From Microstegium vimineum (lineage: Eukaryota; Streptophyta; Magnoliopsida; Poales; Poaceae), in NCBI GenBank assembly GCA_022036555.1, contig CM039130.1:8959964-9023963 (forward strand): DNA of 64,000 nt, written 5' to 3'. The position numbers and the translations under genes were made by a program. Numbering within the stretch: the first letter of the stretch is position 1; the number at the start of each line of letters is the position of its first letter. Shown here one piece after another: positions 1 to 11,898 of this stretch. A model generated the notes under the pieces. That model worked only from the letters and a program-made list of their open reading frames with translations, was not told the DNA's origin and did not search any database.

Positions 1-965
1 ATTTATTAGCACAAAAGGTTAAGATGAAACAGTACACTTTAACATCGTTTAGTTGGCTACGTCCCATGCACGTGCACCACTCGTTCTTTTTTATTTTACT
101 GTTCTTTGAGCTAAGCTATTAGTTTAATGGTCCGATCTTTAGAAAAGGCTCCGTTCTTTAAAGTGGGAAATGTTGCTTGCACGAAAAAAATGAAAATCGA
201 AATGTTATCATTGCTAATAATTTTGTTTGAAAGAAAGCATAGCTAAATTGTCTGTAATAAACTACCTTTTCTTTGCAGAAGGTACATCCTTTTATAAAGC
301 TAGACTAGATAGATGCTCCCATGGTGAGTTGGTGATGTTCTCCCATGCCGAGTTGGTGATGTAGTAGTGAAGGGCTAAATGCTAAGAAATTATGGATCAT
401 TATATATGTGTAACACTGTGAAAAAAAAGTTGTACCGTTTCAGGTTTGCATCAATGTCATTGCCTAACATGAAAAAAGAAACAAAAATCGATGCCCTGAA
501 AATGGGATGCTAATAACCTGCTAAAAATGCCAGGGCCTAAACGCTTCCATTATTGTGTCACATACTATGTTTGTCAATGGTTATCATTATGTGCTGGCAC
601 TCGTCACTCCGTACTGAACATATGGTTCTCACTTCTCATCATAGTGTTATGCTTATCTGATGAGCTAGCTAAGTTCCAAATTCTTCTGGCATAGTTTGGG
701 GATTTATATCTGTGTCCAGTTGTCCATTATGTTTCTATTTTTAGCTTGGCTCATTAAGATACACATGTGTTGCAGTAGTCATGGAGATATGCACTGGGCA
801 GAGGTTTCACATGAACAGAGAGCTTCCAAAGTTATTTTTCCAAAAATTCCAAAGTGATTTTTTGTAAAGTATAGTAATAGCAAATTAGTGCTGCCCTGCA
901 TTCCTATATATATTTTTTGCAACGTCTCTGTCCTAAATATATGGTGCGCACAACCTTCAAAATTT
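1..965. other. AT-rich intergenic sequence, nothing recognised
   Basis: I see no open reading frame with protein-like composition, no tRNA-like fold and no clear transposon terminus here. The sequence is AT-rich with short homopolymer runs, as expected for grass intergenic DNA. Confidence 0.5.
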
Positions 966-1320
966 AGGGCATGTTTGTCAAAGCTTCACCACTAACTTCA
1001 TGAGATGTTTAAAGATGTTTTTTTTATCAAACAGGTCTTTTGCAAAATAGTTTCACCAATAAAGCTTCTTAAATCATGCTCTCACATAGAAATGTGATTA
1101 GATGAAGCTAAAATTAGTACCTTTTCATAGCTTCACCTTACACTTATGTGTTCTGTATGGAATTCTGGGAGACCATATTTTAAAAAATCTACATACATGA
1201 CTGTTTTGCCAAACAGTTCACCAAAGCAACTTTATTTTTCCTGTAAAGCTATTCGTAGAGCTAAAACAAAAGAAAAAAAATAGATTCATGGGTGAAGTTG
1301 AGCTGACAAACAGGGCCCTA
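966..1320. mobile_element. MITE-like element with imperfect terminal inverted repeats
   Basis: The left end reads AGGGCATGTTTGTCA followed by AAGCTTCACC. The right end, reverse-complemented, reads AGGGCCCTGTTTGTCA and then also reaches a CTTCACC block. The inside is AT-rich and non-coding. Size and structure fit a MITE; the superfamily is not certain because I cannot read a clean target-site duplication. A diverged relative follows at 1419-1753 and a more distant one lies at 43258-43588. Confidence 0.6.
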
Positions 1321-1418
1321 AACTTTATGTTATTTTTTACTAATAAATAATTAGTCTTATCATATTAAAAGTTTGTGTGCTACAAAAAATGGTTGCATTA
1401 GATTTGTATTTAGATCCA

Positions 1419-1753
1419 GGTCATATTTGGCATAGCTTGACCATTACATGTTTGAAGCTGGTTTTTGCCAAACAGATCATTTACATTTCACCAATGAAGC
1501 TCCTTAAATCACGCTCTCACATAGGAATGATATGAAATGAAGCTGAAAATATTAGTTTTTCATAGCTTCACTTTACACTTGTGGGTCCAACATGGGATTA
1601 TGTGAGAGCGTGTTTAAAAAAAATTATTTCAAAACTGTTTTGCTAAATGGTTCACCAAAAGAATTTTAACTTTATCGGTAAAACTGCTTGTAGAGATGAA
1701 GCCAAAAAACAAATTTACCGGTGAAGTTGAGTTGTGTCAAACAAACAAGATCT
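1419..1753. mobile_element. Second, diverged copy of the neighbouring MITE family
   Basis: The interior shares several blocks in the same order with 966-1320: a CACCAATGAAGCT-type block, TTAAATCACGCTCTCACATAG, a block around TTTTCATAGCTTCAC, and GGTGAAGTTGAG near the right end. Indels and substitutions are common, so the two are separate old insertions or an old duplication. Confidence 0.5.
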
Positions 1754-3693
1754 TAATTTTTAATGATCAAACTTTTAATTTGCTTCCATAGTAGATGATG
1801 CATTATAAGAGAAATTAGGGGCCATAGTATGACGTTGAAAACCGCAGAAGTCAAACCGCAATATTTTATTGAGTGAAGGGGGGAAGTGGCCCAAAACATA
1901 CAAGTACAACGCAAAAAGCAATATAAAGACATAGCATCAAAAGCAAACAAAATTGGGTATAAATAATTGAGTAATATTTCGTAGTGATGCTTCCCCTAAG
2001 AAGCAAAAGAAGCCATGTGCTTAAAGCCCTGTCAAACAGATCTAAATCTAAGCTAACTATCCAGCCTATAGGGTGAGGTGAGGGCGCAGCCTACCGTCAG
2101 TCATCGTCATGCAGCGGAAGTAATTAACTGAACTTGCTTTCTTGGAGCGACCTGCCTCCATGATTATGTGTCTGTTGATTCGATCATTAGAGAGCCTTAA
2201 ATGCATCACCGTATGATTATGGAATGATGGTGTGTTGGTTTGTCTGTCTAGATGCATAGATGATCTTTTCTTAAGTTGTAAAGCTGATCATCTTGTTTGG
2301 TAAGTGCCCTCCTACGCTACGCATTATCATATTCGAAATTCGTCGGAGAAACTAAGGAGATGACAGCCTAACAGTAACAGGCACACATTATATATTTTAG
2401 TTTTTTTTAGTGATACGAGAAGGACATGAAAAAAAAAATTCAGTTCATCTAGAATCCTACTCATGATCCGATCCCACACACCGAAAGCTTGTTAGTATTT
2501 TCAGGCCGCTCTTTGTGTCCTTTCGGTCAGATCAGACCACGGCTGAAGTAATTGCTGAGCTTTTAGTGAACAAAGAGGGTGGTAGCATGCAAAAAGCCAG
2601 AACAGAAAGATCTCAATCGTGAGTGCGAATGAGAAACCAGTGTCATGCTTGCTTGAGATAATTTGCAAAAAGCCAGTACAAAAAAGATCTCAGATCGGCT
2701 GGAGTAATTTGCTTTGCTTTTCTTATTAATTTGGCACCGCAAAGTTTGTGAGATCTTTGTAGTTTGGTATTATTCAGACCAACAGAAAAAAAATGTCAAT
2801 TGATCTCTAATACTGCCAGTGGCCTGTCAGTCAGCAGCCACCAAGAACTGGTGTTCCTTTCATTCATCCTCATCGTCGCCTATAGATAAAAAATAAAGAA
2901 CCTTCTAAGCATAATGTGCAAGCCATTTATTATTATTTGTACCCTTATCTCACTTTGGAAAGATGACCCAACTCCATATCTTTTTTTATTATTTAGGATT
3001 AGGATAACACAATGCAACTTGACGATATGTAACGTTCAGTGTGTCCTGAAAAGGGTCAGCAAACAAAATATCAAGTAGCAGCCAATGATGGAACGCGGAT
3101 TGATGTGACGCAAAGCATGCATATAGTTTAAATTACCTAACTATATGGTTTTATTTACCTAATAACTATATGGCCGTTTGGACCGCAACATATCTTGCAT
3201 AGCATTGGTATATAATATTCTCATATAATATATAATGCGATCAGTATGTAACTGACTGCATCTATTTTTTTAAAAAAAAACGGCAAGGGAGTTGCCATAT
3301 TATACTACTAGCTAGCTTAAGAAAGACAGCTAAAAGTGACTGGCTGCATCTATACTACTAGCACATCATATGTAACAGCCATTGTCCCTGGAATCGACAG
3401 CGCAGCAGAGTTTCGCGATCAATATATGATGATATGTTAAGTTCCTGAAAAGACGCATGATTTATACAAATGATGATATGACTCAGTCAATGCATTGCAA
3501 GGAACCTCGATCATGAGATCACCTCCACTGCGATCCAATGAAAAAGATAACATTTTAAAGGTGGTACAAGTCGGTTAAGTGCCATTTCACTGTTTTCTTT
3601 ATTTACCGAGGTTGAACCAATGAGGATAGCCGACAAGCTACAACTATTGCATCATCTACTGTTTACAATGATATATTATGATAGAAACACTCA
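1754..3693. other. Intergenic sequence, nothing recognised
   Basis: The only open frames are short and of low complexity. No transposon ends, RNA genes or repeats longer than about 20 bases stand out on reading. Confidence 0.45.
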
Positions 3694-3816
3694 GCCTGTT
3701 CGCTTGACTTTTCAGCCGGCTTAAATCCAGCCGGAACAGTATTTTTCTCACAAGAAATCAGCCAGCAGTGAATAATCGTGCCGGAACAGTACATAATCCT
3801 ACCAAATGAACAGGGC
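3694..3816. mobile_element. Short MITE with GCCTGTTCG-type ends
   Basis: The left end is GCCTGTTCGCTTG and the right end, reverse-complemented, is GCCCTGTTCATTTGG. Between them lies a palindrome-rich stretch with two GCCGGAACAGTA blocks. This is the layout of a common family of about 120-bp MITEs in grasses, probably hAT-derived. No clean target duplication could be read. Confidence 0.5.
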
Positions 3817-5829
3817 AACTGTCAAACTTAACTTTGAACGATACTCCATTCTCATACGTCGGTGAAGGAGAGGGAGCAAAATTTGAGTTCATCTCTGTCA
3901 GTGTTGGTTACTTTTACTAATGCATGGTTATCCTAATGTAATGTCCCATTGTGTGTTGGGGCTGCCCACCCATGTTTGATGAGTCACATACGCCTCCCTT
4001 TCTGAATGCTGCTCCTAGCTGTCCATGGCTTCCGTTCCATGAAAGCTTGGAGTTTTGAGATTGTCCTTTCTTCTCCTCTCAGTATAGTAGTTTTCAGAGA
4101 TGTGGGTGTAACACTAACGGAAGCTTGGGAGCTGTGCCTGCAGTTTAGAAGTGCTGAAAAAGGGTGAATTATTGCCTTACAAAAATTGGAGCATCTTTCC
4201 AAAGTCATGCATGCCACCCCTTAAACTCTATTGTTTAACCAATCCAATGCCCATACCGCCAGACAATAGAGGCACGGCTCTCTATTTCTTAATTAAATGA
4301 TTGTAGGGTAAACAACTTTGGCATCCATCATCTCTATTTACCGCCACACAGGAAGAAGATGGCATGTCATATACTATATGACGTGTGAGATTTACAGTTC
4401 GTCCAAACAACTTTGGCATCCATCATGTCAAGCAGTATAGTACACAGCCAAATGGGTGCTGCAATTTGCAGTGTACTATCTAGTAGCCGGCCTGTGGGTA
4501 GGTTTCAACCAACCTTGCGCAACCATTTGAAAACCATGGCAAGATACAATGCTCATGGTATTAATTCGCTGGCATTTGCCAAATCACATACTGTACCGTT
4601 GTGTCCATTTGACTTTTTGAGTGGTGCAGTCTATGTATGAGTGGCATTTGGATTGGGTGGTTACAGATAGGGGGTTTCCAGAATTAGCAGTGAATGATCT
4701 TGCCTGAAGCCTCAGGCAATGTCAATGTGTCCCGTTTCCTTCCATTCAGAGACCAATAATGCTGCACAGATAGACGTTTCAGAACATTCAGATTCACGAT
4801 TCACGCAGACGTACATACCGTCTGTCTTATTATTTGCAGATCTGCTCTGGAAGTATTGTTGAAACTCATCTCTCAGTGGAGAATGGTACATCACCTGTTA
4901 TGTCTCCATCAGTTGTTGAGAAATCGGCACAATGAGCAGGATCAATTTTAGTCGTTAGCGATGATGTGATACTTTCACGCGAGCTCAGCTCACTTGGACA
5001 TACTTTTCATCTCAACACATAAAGCCTAATCTAGCACAGTTCAAATGAATAAAGCCTAATTTTTTTGTAGCTTTTGGCACTGCCTGCCAACAACAGCACC
5101 TCAGCAACCTGAATGATATCTGTACTACTTGACATTGAAAGAAAGCCCAGACCACGGAGCCTTTCTTTTCTGAAAGTAAACAAAGTAATGTCCCCTAGGA
5201 TACTTATCCTTTTACCTTTATATCGCTTTTCCTGACTGGCGCATCCAAATATCGAAGCATTTGTCATCTTAATTAATTACCGTTTAATTTACTCTAGTTT
5301 TATTGATTTCTCTTATTCTGAAGTGATCAGGATTTTGATTTTTGAACAATGCTGCAAGCTCTTGCAAGGGAAAAAAACACTAATGAAGCAGCTCGTTGAG
5401 GGCCCACGAGTGCCAAAAATCCAAACCTGAACGTTCAAATCACTGATAGATAAAGTTATAAGACAGCAGAGTGACAAAATTCAGATGAATCCCATCCTGA
5501 CCTAACAGTGCCTGTACATGTCGTATACGTACCTGGATTATACTGATAAGACGGGCGCGGATGGAGACGACAAAACTGAGATGGAATAGGGCAGATGGTG
5601 AGCAGTCAGGCAAACAAAAGGCCCATGACTATGATTACCCCATATCATCTAGCCCATTTTTGTCTGGTTCTTCATATAGATTTATAAGGTCCAACTAGGC
5701 TTTTGGGCTTGTCATGCACCTAGGCAACGACGCTAAACAACCATGTGTCACATTATGACATGCCATCAGGGCGTTCAGTTGTAACACAATACCTGTATAA
5801 TACTTTGTAGTATCTTATTAGTTATGATA
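3817..5829. other. Intergenic sequence with one short direct repeat
   Basis: No gene is supported. An identical 22-base direct repeat occurs at 4310-4331 and 4405-4426, 95 bases apart, containing the core CTTTGGCATCC. The open frames in this stretch are short and unlike any family I recognise. Confidence 0.4.
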
Positions 5830-6436
5830 AACTAATCACTTTTTTTCCGGTAATGCTTAGACACGCACCTCCGTCGTTTTTCGGACGTGGCGCATACGGA
5901 TAGGACCGCCAGCGCCGCACGTCCCGCCCGAGCCGCTCAAACGCCAAATAAAAATCCCCCAGCCAGCCTGTCCGTCTCGCGTCTCGCATCTCCCAGCCAG
6001 ACTCAGTGCGTTCCCCACCCACCCACTCCTCCGTTCTCATCCTCTTCCTCAACTCCTCCGTTCTCATCCTCTTTCTCGGTAGATCCGCCACAGCACATGC
6101 CCCTCACCTTCCTCGGCAGATCCGCTTGGCGACGTGCACGTAGGTCCGCTCATCGCGGCCGTCTGTGCGACGTGCACGCAGGCCTGCTCGTCGCGGCCGT
6201 CGCGGCCGTCTGTGCGGCGGGTCATCGCGGCAGCCTGCACGGGGCGGTGTGTACGCGGGTCCGCTCGCCGCGCCCTTCTGCGCGGCGGTGTGTACGCGGG
6301 TCCGCTCGCCGCGGCCTTCTACGCGGCGGCGTGCACCCGGCCCCATCGTACTCGATCTGCTTCGGCTCCGCGCCGTCCCTACTGTTGCTCCATGTGTCCG
6401 CCTCTCCCAACGACGCCGACGGTGACTGCTAGAGCA
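5830..6436. other. GC-rich island with an internal short tandem repeat
   Basis: Composition changes sharply from AT-rich to GC-rich and open frames then overlap in several phases, which is a composition effect and not proof of coding. A unit of about 41 bases containing GTGTACGCGGGTCCGCTCG is repeated at 6244 and 6285. The island could be a captured gene 5' end or part of a transposon. It is interrupted downstream by an hAT-type MITE. Confidence 0.4.
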
Positions 6437-6444
6437 AGGAGGGG

Positions 6445-6755
6445 CAGTGGCGGAGCCACCAGTATGGCGAGGTGCGACGTCCGCCATACCTAAACATGAA
6501 AAAAAAGAAACAAGTATATGTTGTATGTATATACGTGAATACAAGTTGTCCTACTTGGCCTTGTAGGCCTGATGATGATAGACATACATATCAAACGCAA
6601 TGTTAATCCATCTAGCAGCCCACAGATCCATTTTAGAACGGAGAGAGTATACGTTCATGTAATTCCTTAGTGACCTATTATATAGTTATATATTACATAT
6701 GTTTGATTTTAAGAAACTTCTCCACACCTGAAAAAATTTCCTGCCTCCGCCACTG
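6445..6755. mobile_element. hAT-type MITE with 8-bp target duplication
   Basis: The element starts CAGTGGCGGAG and ends CTCCGCCACTG, so the terminal inverted repeat is 11 bases. It is flanked on both sides by the same 8 bases, AGGAGGGG (6437-6444 and 6756-6763). An 8-bp duplication and CA...TG ends are the signature of the hAT superfamily. The 311-bp inside has no coding capacity, so the element is non-autonomous. Confidence 0.85.
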
Positions 6756-6806
6756 AGGAGGGGCACCTGCCTCCGGTGCGGAAGCCCTCTGGTCTCACTT
6801 CATGCC

Positions 6807-7250
6807 ATGGCTACGGCACCCCAATGCAGGATGCAGGCACAGAGGATGTCACACCTTGATAGGATGCATGTTACAAGCGCACATTTGAAATGTTTCATAT
6901 GTGTTAGAGGTATGTTGCAATTGTTTTACATGCATATTGTAAAACTAGATCGGGATGTTGCATATGTTGCAATGGTTATACGCCTATGTTGCAAGCTTTT
7001 GTTCCAAATATTTCATCTGCTTTTTCAGACGCATGTTGCAAGTGTGTCTCTATGTATGTTGCATTCGTTTAACACATATGTTGCTAGTATTTTATTTAGA
7101 TGTTGCGTATGTCTTGCAATGGTTTTCAAGTGTTTTTAGGTGTTTTTTTGTTAGTGTTTCACATGCATATTTCATATGTTTCATTTGCTTTAAGATTTAT
7201 GTTACAAGTGTTGCATGTGGATGTTTCAAAAGTCAATCGAGCGTTGCATG
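6807..7250 (+). repeat. Degenerate tandem array built on a TGTTGCA core
   Basis: The motif TGTTGCAA or TGTTGCAT followed by a TTTCATATG-like tail recurs roughly every 25-45 bases, for example near 6912, 6956, 6988, 7033, 7058, 7080 and 7102. Translations are Cys/Phe/Leu-rich and periodic, which reflects the repeat. Arrays of this kind are dispersed in grass transposon interiors; I cannot name the family. Confidence 0.5.
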
Positions 7251-8040
7251 TCTGTCTTCACTTTATGCTTCCTCTCCCTCGCTTCAAAGCCTCTTCTGCG
7301 TCGTCTGGGCATCCGTCGGTCCCCCTGTTGCACTTTGTTGGCAGAGTGCATGCATGTGAGCAGTAGAGAGGTGCGAGCAAAGACTCCCCGCGTACAGTCA
7401 TGCTATGGAGGTGACGTCCTGGCAGCACGGGGGCGGGCCCATGGGGACGGACGTGGGATACCACGCTGGCAGCACTGGGGCGGGGCATGTGGGGATGAGG
7501 TGGTCAGGCGTAAGACCGGTTATGCGGGCGAGACTATGCGTAGACAGGCTGGTGCGGGCGTCGCGTAGGCAGGCTGGTGCGTGCCTCCGGACGCACTCTC
7601 GCGCCGGACGTCCGGACGCTAGTGCCTCCCATTTTTTTCATCCATATCTTTCTGTTGGCACAACTACTTGACAACCAAAACAAGGACAGTTGGGGATACA
7701 AATTTAGATATACAAATAAGTGTCTTTTAAATAAATGAATTTTAAGTTTTTTTAATAAAGAATTTTTTTTGCAATAATTTCTTTGTAGAAAACATATCAA
7801 AAACCAAAATTTAAGCCAGGAGACAGCAAGAAAAAAGGACTCACGCTTTTGGTCCAAGCTTATGGGGGTAAAAGACCAATTCTAACTCTAGGGATGTTCA
7901 AATTAAGGAGTGTGCCATAATAGGTTTTGGGAGGAAAAATGGTTAGGTACCTCGTTTTTTTTAAAATTTTTAGTACTCGCCTTTATTTTATATTGTTAAA
8001 AAACAAGCAACCATGCCAGAAGTGCTTAGCACAGTACCAC
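7251..8040. other. GC-rich then AT-rich sequence, no gene supported
   Basis: 7260-7630 is GC-rich and holds a short repeat (AGGCAGGCTGGTGCG occurs twice between 7540 and 7585). It probably continues the repeat unit to its left. 7640-8040 is AT-rich and featureless. Confidence 0.35.
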
Positions 8041-8700
8041 TTATTGTCTCATTTAGGAGAGCAGTATTAGATGGAAATAAGTTAACAGATTGGCATAACC
8101 GCTTTGTTGCAAGAGTTGCATATATATTAATATAAATGAGGGTAGGGAACCGTTGTGTAGAGTCCATATAAAAGAAATGGAACTTTCATAGTCAATTATG
8201 TGTATAGGCACCTTGCCAATAATTGTATTAGAGTCACACCCAAAATTTGACATATGAAGTTAGCTCTCAAGATAAATTAAGACATGCATGTGGATTTTAA
8301 AAGAAGGATTTTTAGTACCAAATATAATTTAGCTAAGCAAAAATTGGAAGGTAGTAAAATTTGTACTTTTTGTAGTAAACTAGAGACTATCAAACATTTA
8401 TTCTTTGAATGCTATTATGCCAGGTTTCTATGGAGTGATATGCATATAGTTTTGGGGATTCCATCAACCAAAAATTAGACCATCATATGTTTAATTCATG
8501 ACCTAAACAAACATAACCCCATTTGATAGGAGTTGCGACACTTCGTTGGACAATTTGTCTCAAAAGGAATAATATTGTATTTGATAATTGCAGACCAAAA
8601 ACCTTTTTTGCGTGTATAATTTAGGAAGATGCAGTGGCTTTGGTTCTAGGCTCTATTATAGCTCATTAATGATTAAAGAGATTGGCTTTAACGTGTGGCA
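8041..8700 (+). pseudogene. LINE (L1-type) remnant: end of the reverse-transcriptase ORF with zinc-binding domain
   Basis: Read in changing frames, the plus strand gives pieces typical of the C-terminal part of plant L1-type ORF2: VSFRRAVLDGN and LTDWHNRFVAR near 8050-8110, then at 8284-8478 NLAKQKLEGSKICTFCSKLE and TIKHLFFECYYARFLW, which is the Cys/His zinc-binding (zf-RVT) domain found after the reverse transcriptase. Near 8527-8590 TLRWTICLKRNNIVFDN follows, as in intact relatives. Stops and frameshifts separate the pieces, so this is a dead fragment. The RT core is not present upstream. No poly(A) tail or target duplication could be identified. Confidence 0.7.
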
Positions 8701-9496
8701 ACTTTAGGGTTAAGGGTCATGCAGTTCTTCATGTCTCACATTCGATCATTTCTTGTATTGGTCAATAATATTCAGACACTTCTTATGTGTTATGTTGGTT
8801 GGCCATGTAATAAATTTTGATTGATGCCTCTTCTGTAATAGGTATGCATCTAGAACTTCTGCATTATCTAAACAAGATATGTTATACCATTCCCATGTTG
8901 TAAGCGAACAAATAATGACCCACCCCCTTAAACCATTTGATCTCCTAGCTGTAACACATTTGCATAGTACAATTCCACACATTGTTCAACTACCAATGAG
9001 AACATTGGCCTTGGTTTAAGTTATCTAGAGTTTTGGCAAAGACATTATAAATGAGACAATTAGTGGGGATTGATTTAAAAGATACTTATTCTATTGCTAC
9101 ACTAGGCTTTAAAAAGCCTCACACAAATCCAAGAACTATGAGCCCGAACTATGTTGAACTTTGGAGCGCAAATGCACACATAAGTGTCATTTTCTCTAGG
9201 ATGGGAGTAAGAAACATAGACCCTAGCAAGTCCTAATGATTTTGGTGCTTGAATGATAACATAACCAACTAACATTGTTTGCTAGTATACAAGATACTTA
9301 GTCTTATGAATATAAGAGATAGACTTGAATGAGGCTAAGGTGAAGATCAAGGAATCAACGCACCTAGAATGAAGGTCAAAGAATAGTCATGAAGACTTTA
9401 GAAGGATCACATGATATGAAGAAGGATTTAGTGAGATTTACGTTTTGATTTGCTCTGAGACTTTGTAAGAGATGATGAAGGATCACATGATATGAA
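8701..9496. other. Intergenic sequence, possible old SIRE-type LTR start
   Basis: No gene is supported. Around 9228-9260 the words CCTAATGATTTTGGTG and GAATGATAAC resemble the start of the SIRE-like LTR at 13334 (CCTAATGATTTCGGTG then ACGATAAG). The similarity fades quickly, so this is at best a decayed relative. Confidence 0.3.
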
Positions 9497-9667
9497 CAGG
9501 GGCGAAGGGAGGGGGGCTAAGGGGGGGCCTGGCCTCCCCCAACAGTTTGTTGATTCCCTATCATTCTCTATCATGTGCTTAAATATAGGGATCATACTAG
9601 TACTTAGATAGGTTATGGTCCCCCTAATTCTAAGCGCCCCTATATTGGATTCCTGGCTCCACCCCTG
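9497..9667. mobile_element. Small MITE, CAGGGGCG...CACCCCTG ends
   Basis: The left end is CAGGGGCGAAGGGAGG and the right end, reverse-complemented, is CAGGGGTGGAGCCAGG. The five bases ATGAA occur immediately outside both ends (9492-9496 and 9668-9672). The ends look hAT-like but a clean 8-bp duplication is not seen, so the superfamily is uncertain. Confidence 0.6.
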
Positions 9668-9767
9668 ATGAACTAGTGTTAGATAAAGACTTCTCCACAT
9701 GCAAAAGAGCTTCTCTAAGGTCTATTAGTGCAACCTGGTGAAGGCAATGATGACAACTGGTCTTAAC

Positions 9768-10110
9768 TTTCGATGGGTTTAGACTCAAACAAAACAAGGA
9801 ATTGATTCATGCATTTCTTATGGTAGTTGAACCTTGTTTGGGCCAAGCGAATGAGGGCCACGAGGCTAGGTGAACCGTCATATCATATCCTTGCTTCTTT
9901 ATTCAGTCTATTCATTTGATGCTATAGCTATAAAGGCACCTCTCTGTAACAATGTTGGAGTATAGTACCTCGAGAGTGGATCCTGAACAATTTCCACTAT
10001 GAAAAATGAAGTGTTGGCCACAAATCGACATATATATAATGAAATATGAAAAAGGGAAAAATATTTGAGAAACTCATGAAATGCAAGCTTCTTATGCACT
10101 CTCTAGCCCA
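9768..10110. repeat. Diverged direct repeat, copy A
   Basis: This copy shares ordered blocks with 11030-11365: GATTCATG...TTCTTATGGTAGTT, ACCTTGTT, CATATCAT with CTTCTTT, a long match around CACCTCTCTGTAACAATGTT (9950-9970), and a stretch with TATATAATG followed by TATGAAAA. Length and spacing could fit two old LTRs about 1.27 kb apart or a segmental duplication. No ends are sharp enough to decide. Confidence 0.45.
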
Positions 10111-11029
10111 TACCCACTTTGATTTCTATGATCTGAACATACTGCACTTGCAAACCCATTCAGATTTGCCAACATTAAGTTAGATAGTCATAACTTTATA
10201 GATTATATTTGTTTCTTGGGTGGCAAATTTTCTAGGCATATAGAACAGTGGTAAAACTTAGTTATAGGGAAGTGTGTGACAAATTCTCTTTTTATTTTTT
10301 ATCAACCAAATGAGAAAAAAATCATTACACACTTTCCGAGTTTGGAGAGTAAAATAATGCATGACAACTGATGTCAATATGCAGTGAATATTCTCGCACG
10401 CCACAATGGTAGTCATATAATAAATAATAATTGTATGCATGTGGAAACCCATGTTTAAATGCACATTTAAATAGAAAATCATAATGACAAGAAACCGTTT
10501 TGTGCCTGAAAAAATAAATGAAATTATTGGAGCCCAAACGTTGTACTATCATAGTGCTCTATATGTGAAATCATTGGAGACTTGACATTGTACTATCACA
10601 GTACTCTATATGAATATCAATCCGTGGCATGAATTGGAAATCTTATTGCTTTAAAGTAGTGCATTTTTTTTATGGATTACCAACCTTTCTTCCAAATGTC
10701 AGGAAACTATATTGCTTCATAGCAGACCACTTTTTTATCTAATGGTAGTTTTACCAACTTTTTTTTTTCAAATGTTTTGTCGGTGTGTTTCCTTCCCATC
10801 TACTTTATCTATTGAGTGTTGGTTCTCTAATACCTGACAATTGATGAGAACATCATTCTCCTTTTTCTATTTGGAGCTCTATAAGTTCTTATGATCGATT
10901 TGGTTCACTCCAATGTCTCAAGTAGCTAATGCCCTAGGGAAAAAATCTTTGTTGAAACAACACGCGGAAGTATTGTTATATATTGTAGGGAAAGATGTAG
11001 GATAATCTTATTTTGAACTTATAACCACT

Positions 11030-11365
11030 AGTCATAACTTTTAGTTTGTTCAGGTTCACGCAAAATGAGCTATGGATTCATGGATTTCCTGTGGTAGTTA
11101 ACCTTGTAGGGTAATATAAAAAAAGAGAACCTTGTTAGGACCAAGTTCCACGAGTGTGGGATGAAACATCATGTCATATCATGACTTCTTTGTTCGATTT
11201 GTTAATTTGATGTTGCAGTCACGAAGGAACCTCTCTGTAACAATGTTGGACTGATGCCTCGTCTTTGATAGAGTTGAAGCCAGAAAAGTTTTCAGTGTTA
11301 AAAGCCTGCATATATAATGGAACATGAAAAGGCATGAAGTGCTGGTTTCTTAAGCACTCTGGTTC
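11030..11365. repeat. Diverged direct repeat, copy B
   Basis: This is the partner of 9768-10110, with the best-preserved block at CCTCTCTGTAACAATGTTGG (11229-11248). The sequence between the two copies (10111-11029) is AT-rich with no recognisable coding content. Confidence 0.45.
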
Positions 11366-11898
11366 AGATCCACTTTTGCATAACCTCAACTTACCGGACC
11401 TGTGGACCCATTCTAGAATGCATCTAAAAATTATTTCCAAAAAATTGTATTAGATAAAAAATAACAAACATAGTGCAGTAGAGACCCACCAACTAGCCCC
11501 ACATGTACAATCGTGCCTCCCAAGCCGTAAGTCACGCATGCATGTGCGGTTGTTGGGTTCAAACTCCCAACCTCAGGCCTCATACGTTTCTTACCTTACG
11601 AATGTGTCTTAGAGTTAGATATGCCTTCGTAGTAGATGCATTCCTTTTATATTCACCTGAGCATCTCCAACCGTTCCCTAAATGCACTTGTCATCCTACA
11701 AAATTTATCAAATCAAGGAAATATACTCTCCAGCAGTTACCCAAATGCCGTTGCCATGTTTATCAACTTGGTATTCCTCCCCTCGGCGCGCACATATTTC
11801 CACGCGTGGAAACGACTTGGCATCGCGATCCTACCCGTCGCCGCCGGTCTTCCCGCGCATGCGTGGACACTTCCCCATCTTCTCTCCTCCCTCGCGTC
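11366..11898. other. Sequence left of the insertion stack; becomes GC-rich and gene-like
   Basis: The first part is AT-rich. From about 11780 the sequence becomes GC-rich, with CpG and CT-rich blocks like the promoter or 5' leader of a grass gene, and runs into the hAT element at 11899. The same kind of sequence resumes at 12387 and again at 15127, which suggests one original locus split by insertions. Confidence 0.4.

Noticed and set aside
5887..6544. Overlapping Arg/Ala-rich open frames of up to 181 codons on both strands
   Set aside because: They arise from GC-rich, repeated DNA that lacks stops in several frames; no domain, no codon-level signal and no splice structure were seen.
6807..7366. 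Hydrophobic Cys/Phe/Leu-rich frames suggesting a membrane protein
   Set aside because: The residues follow the period of the TGTTGCA array, so composition alone explains them.
11500..11600. Possible tRNA or SINE B box (GGGTTCAAACTCCCAAC)
   Set aside because: No A box at the right distance and no cloverleaf could be drawn; too weak to report.
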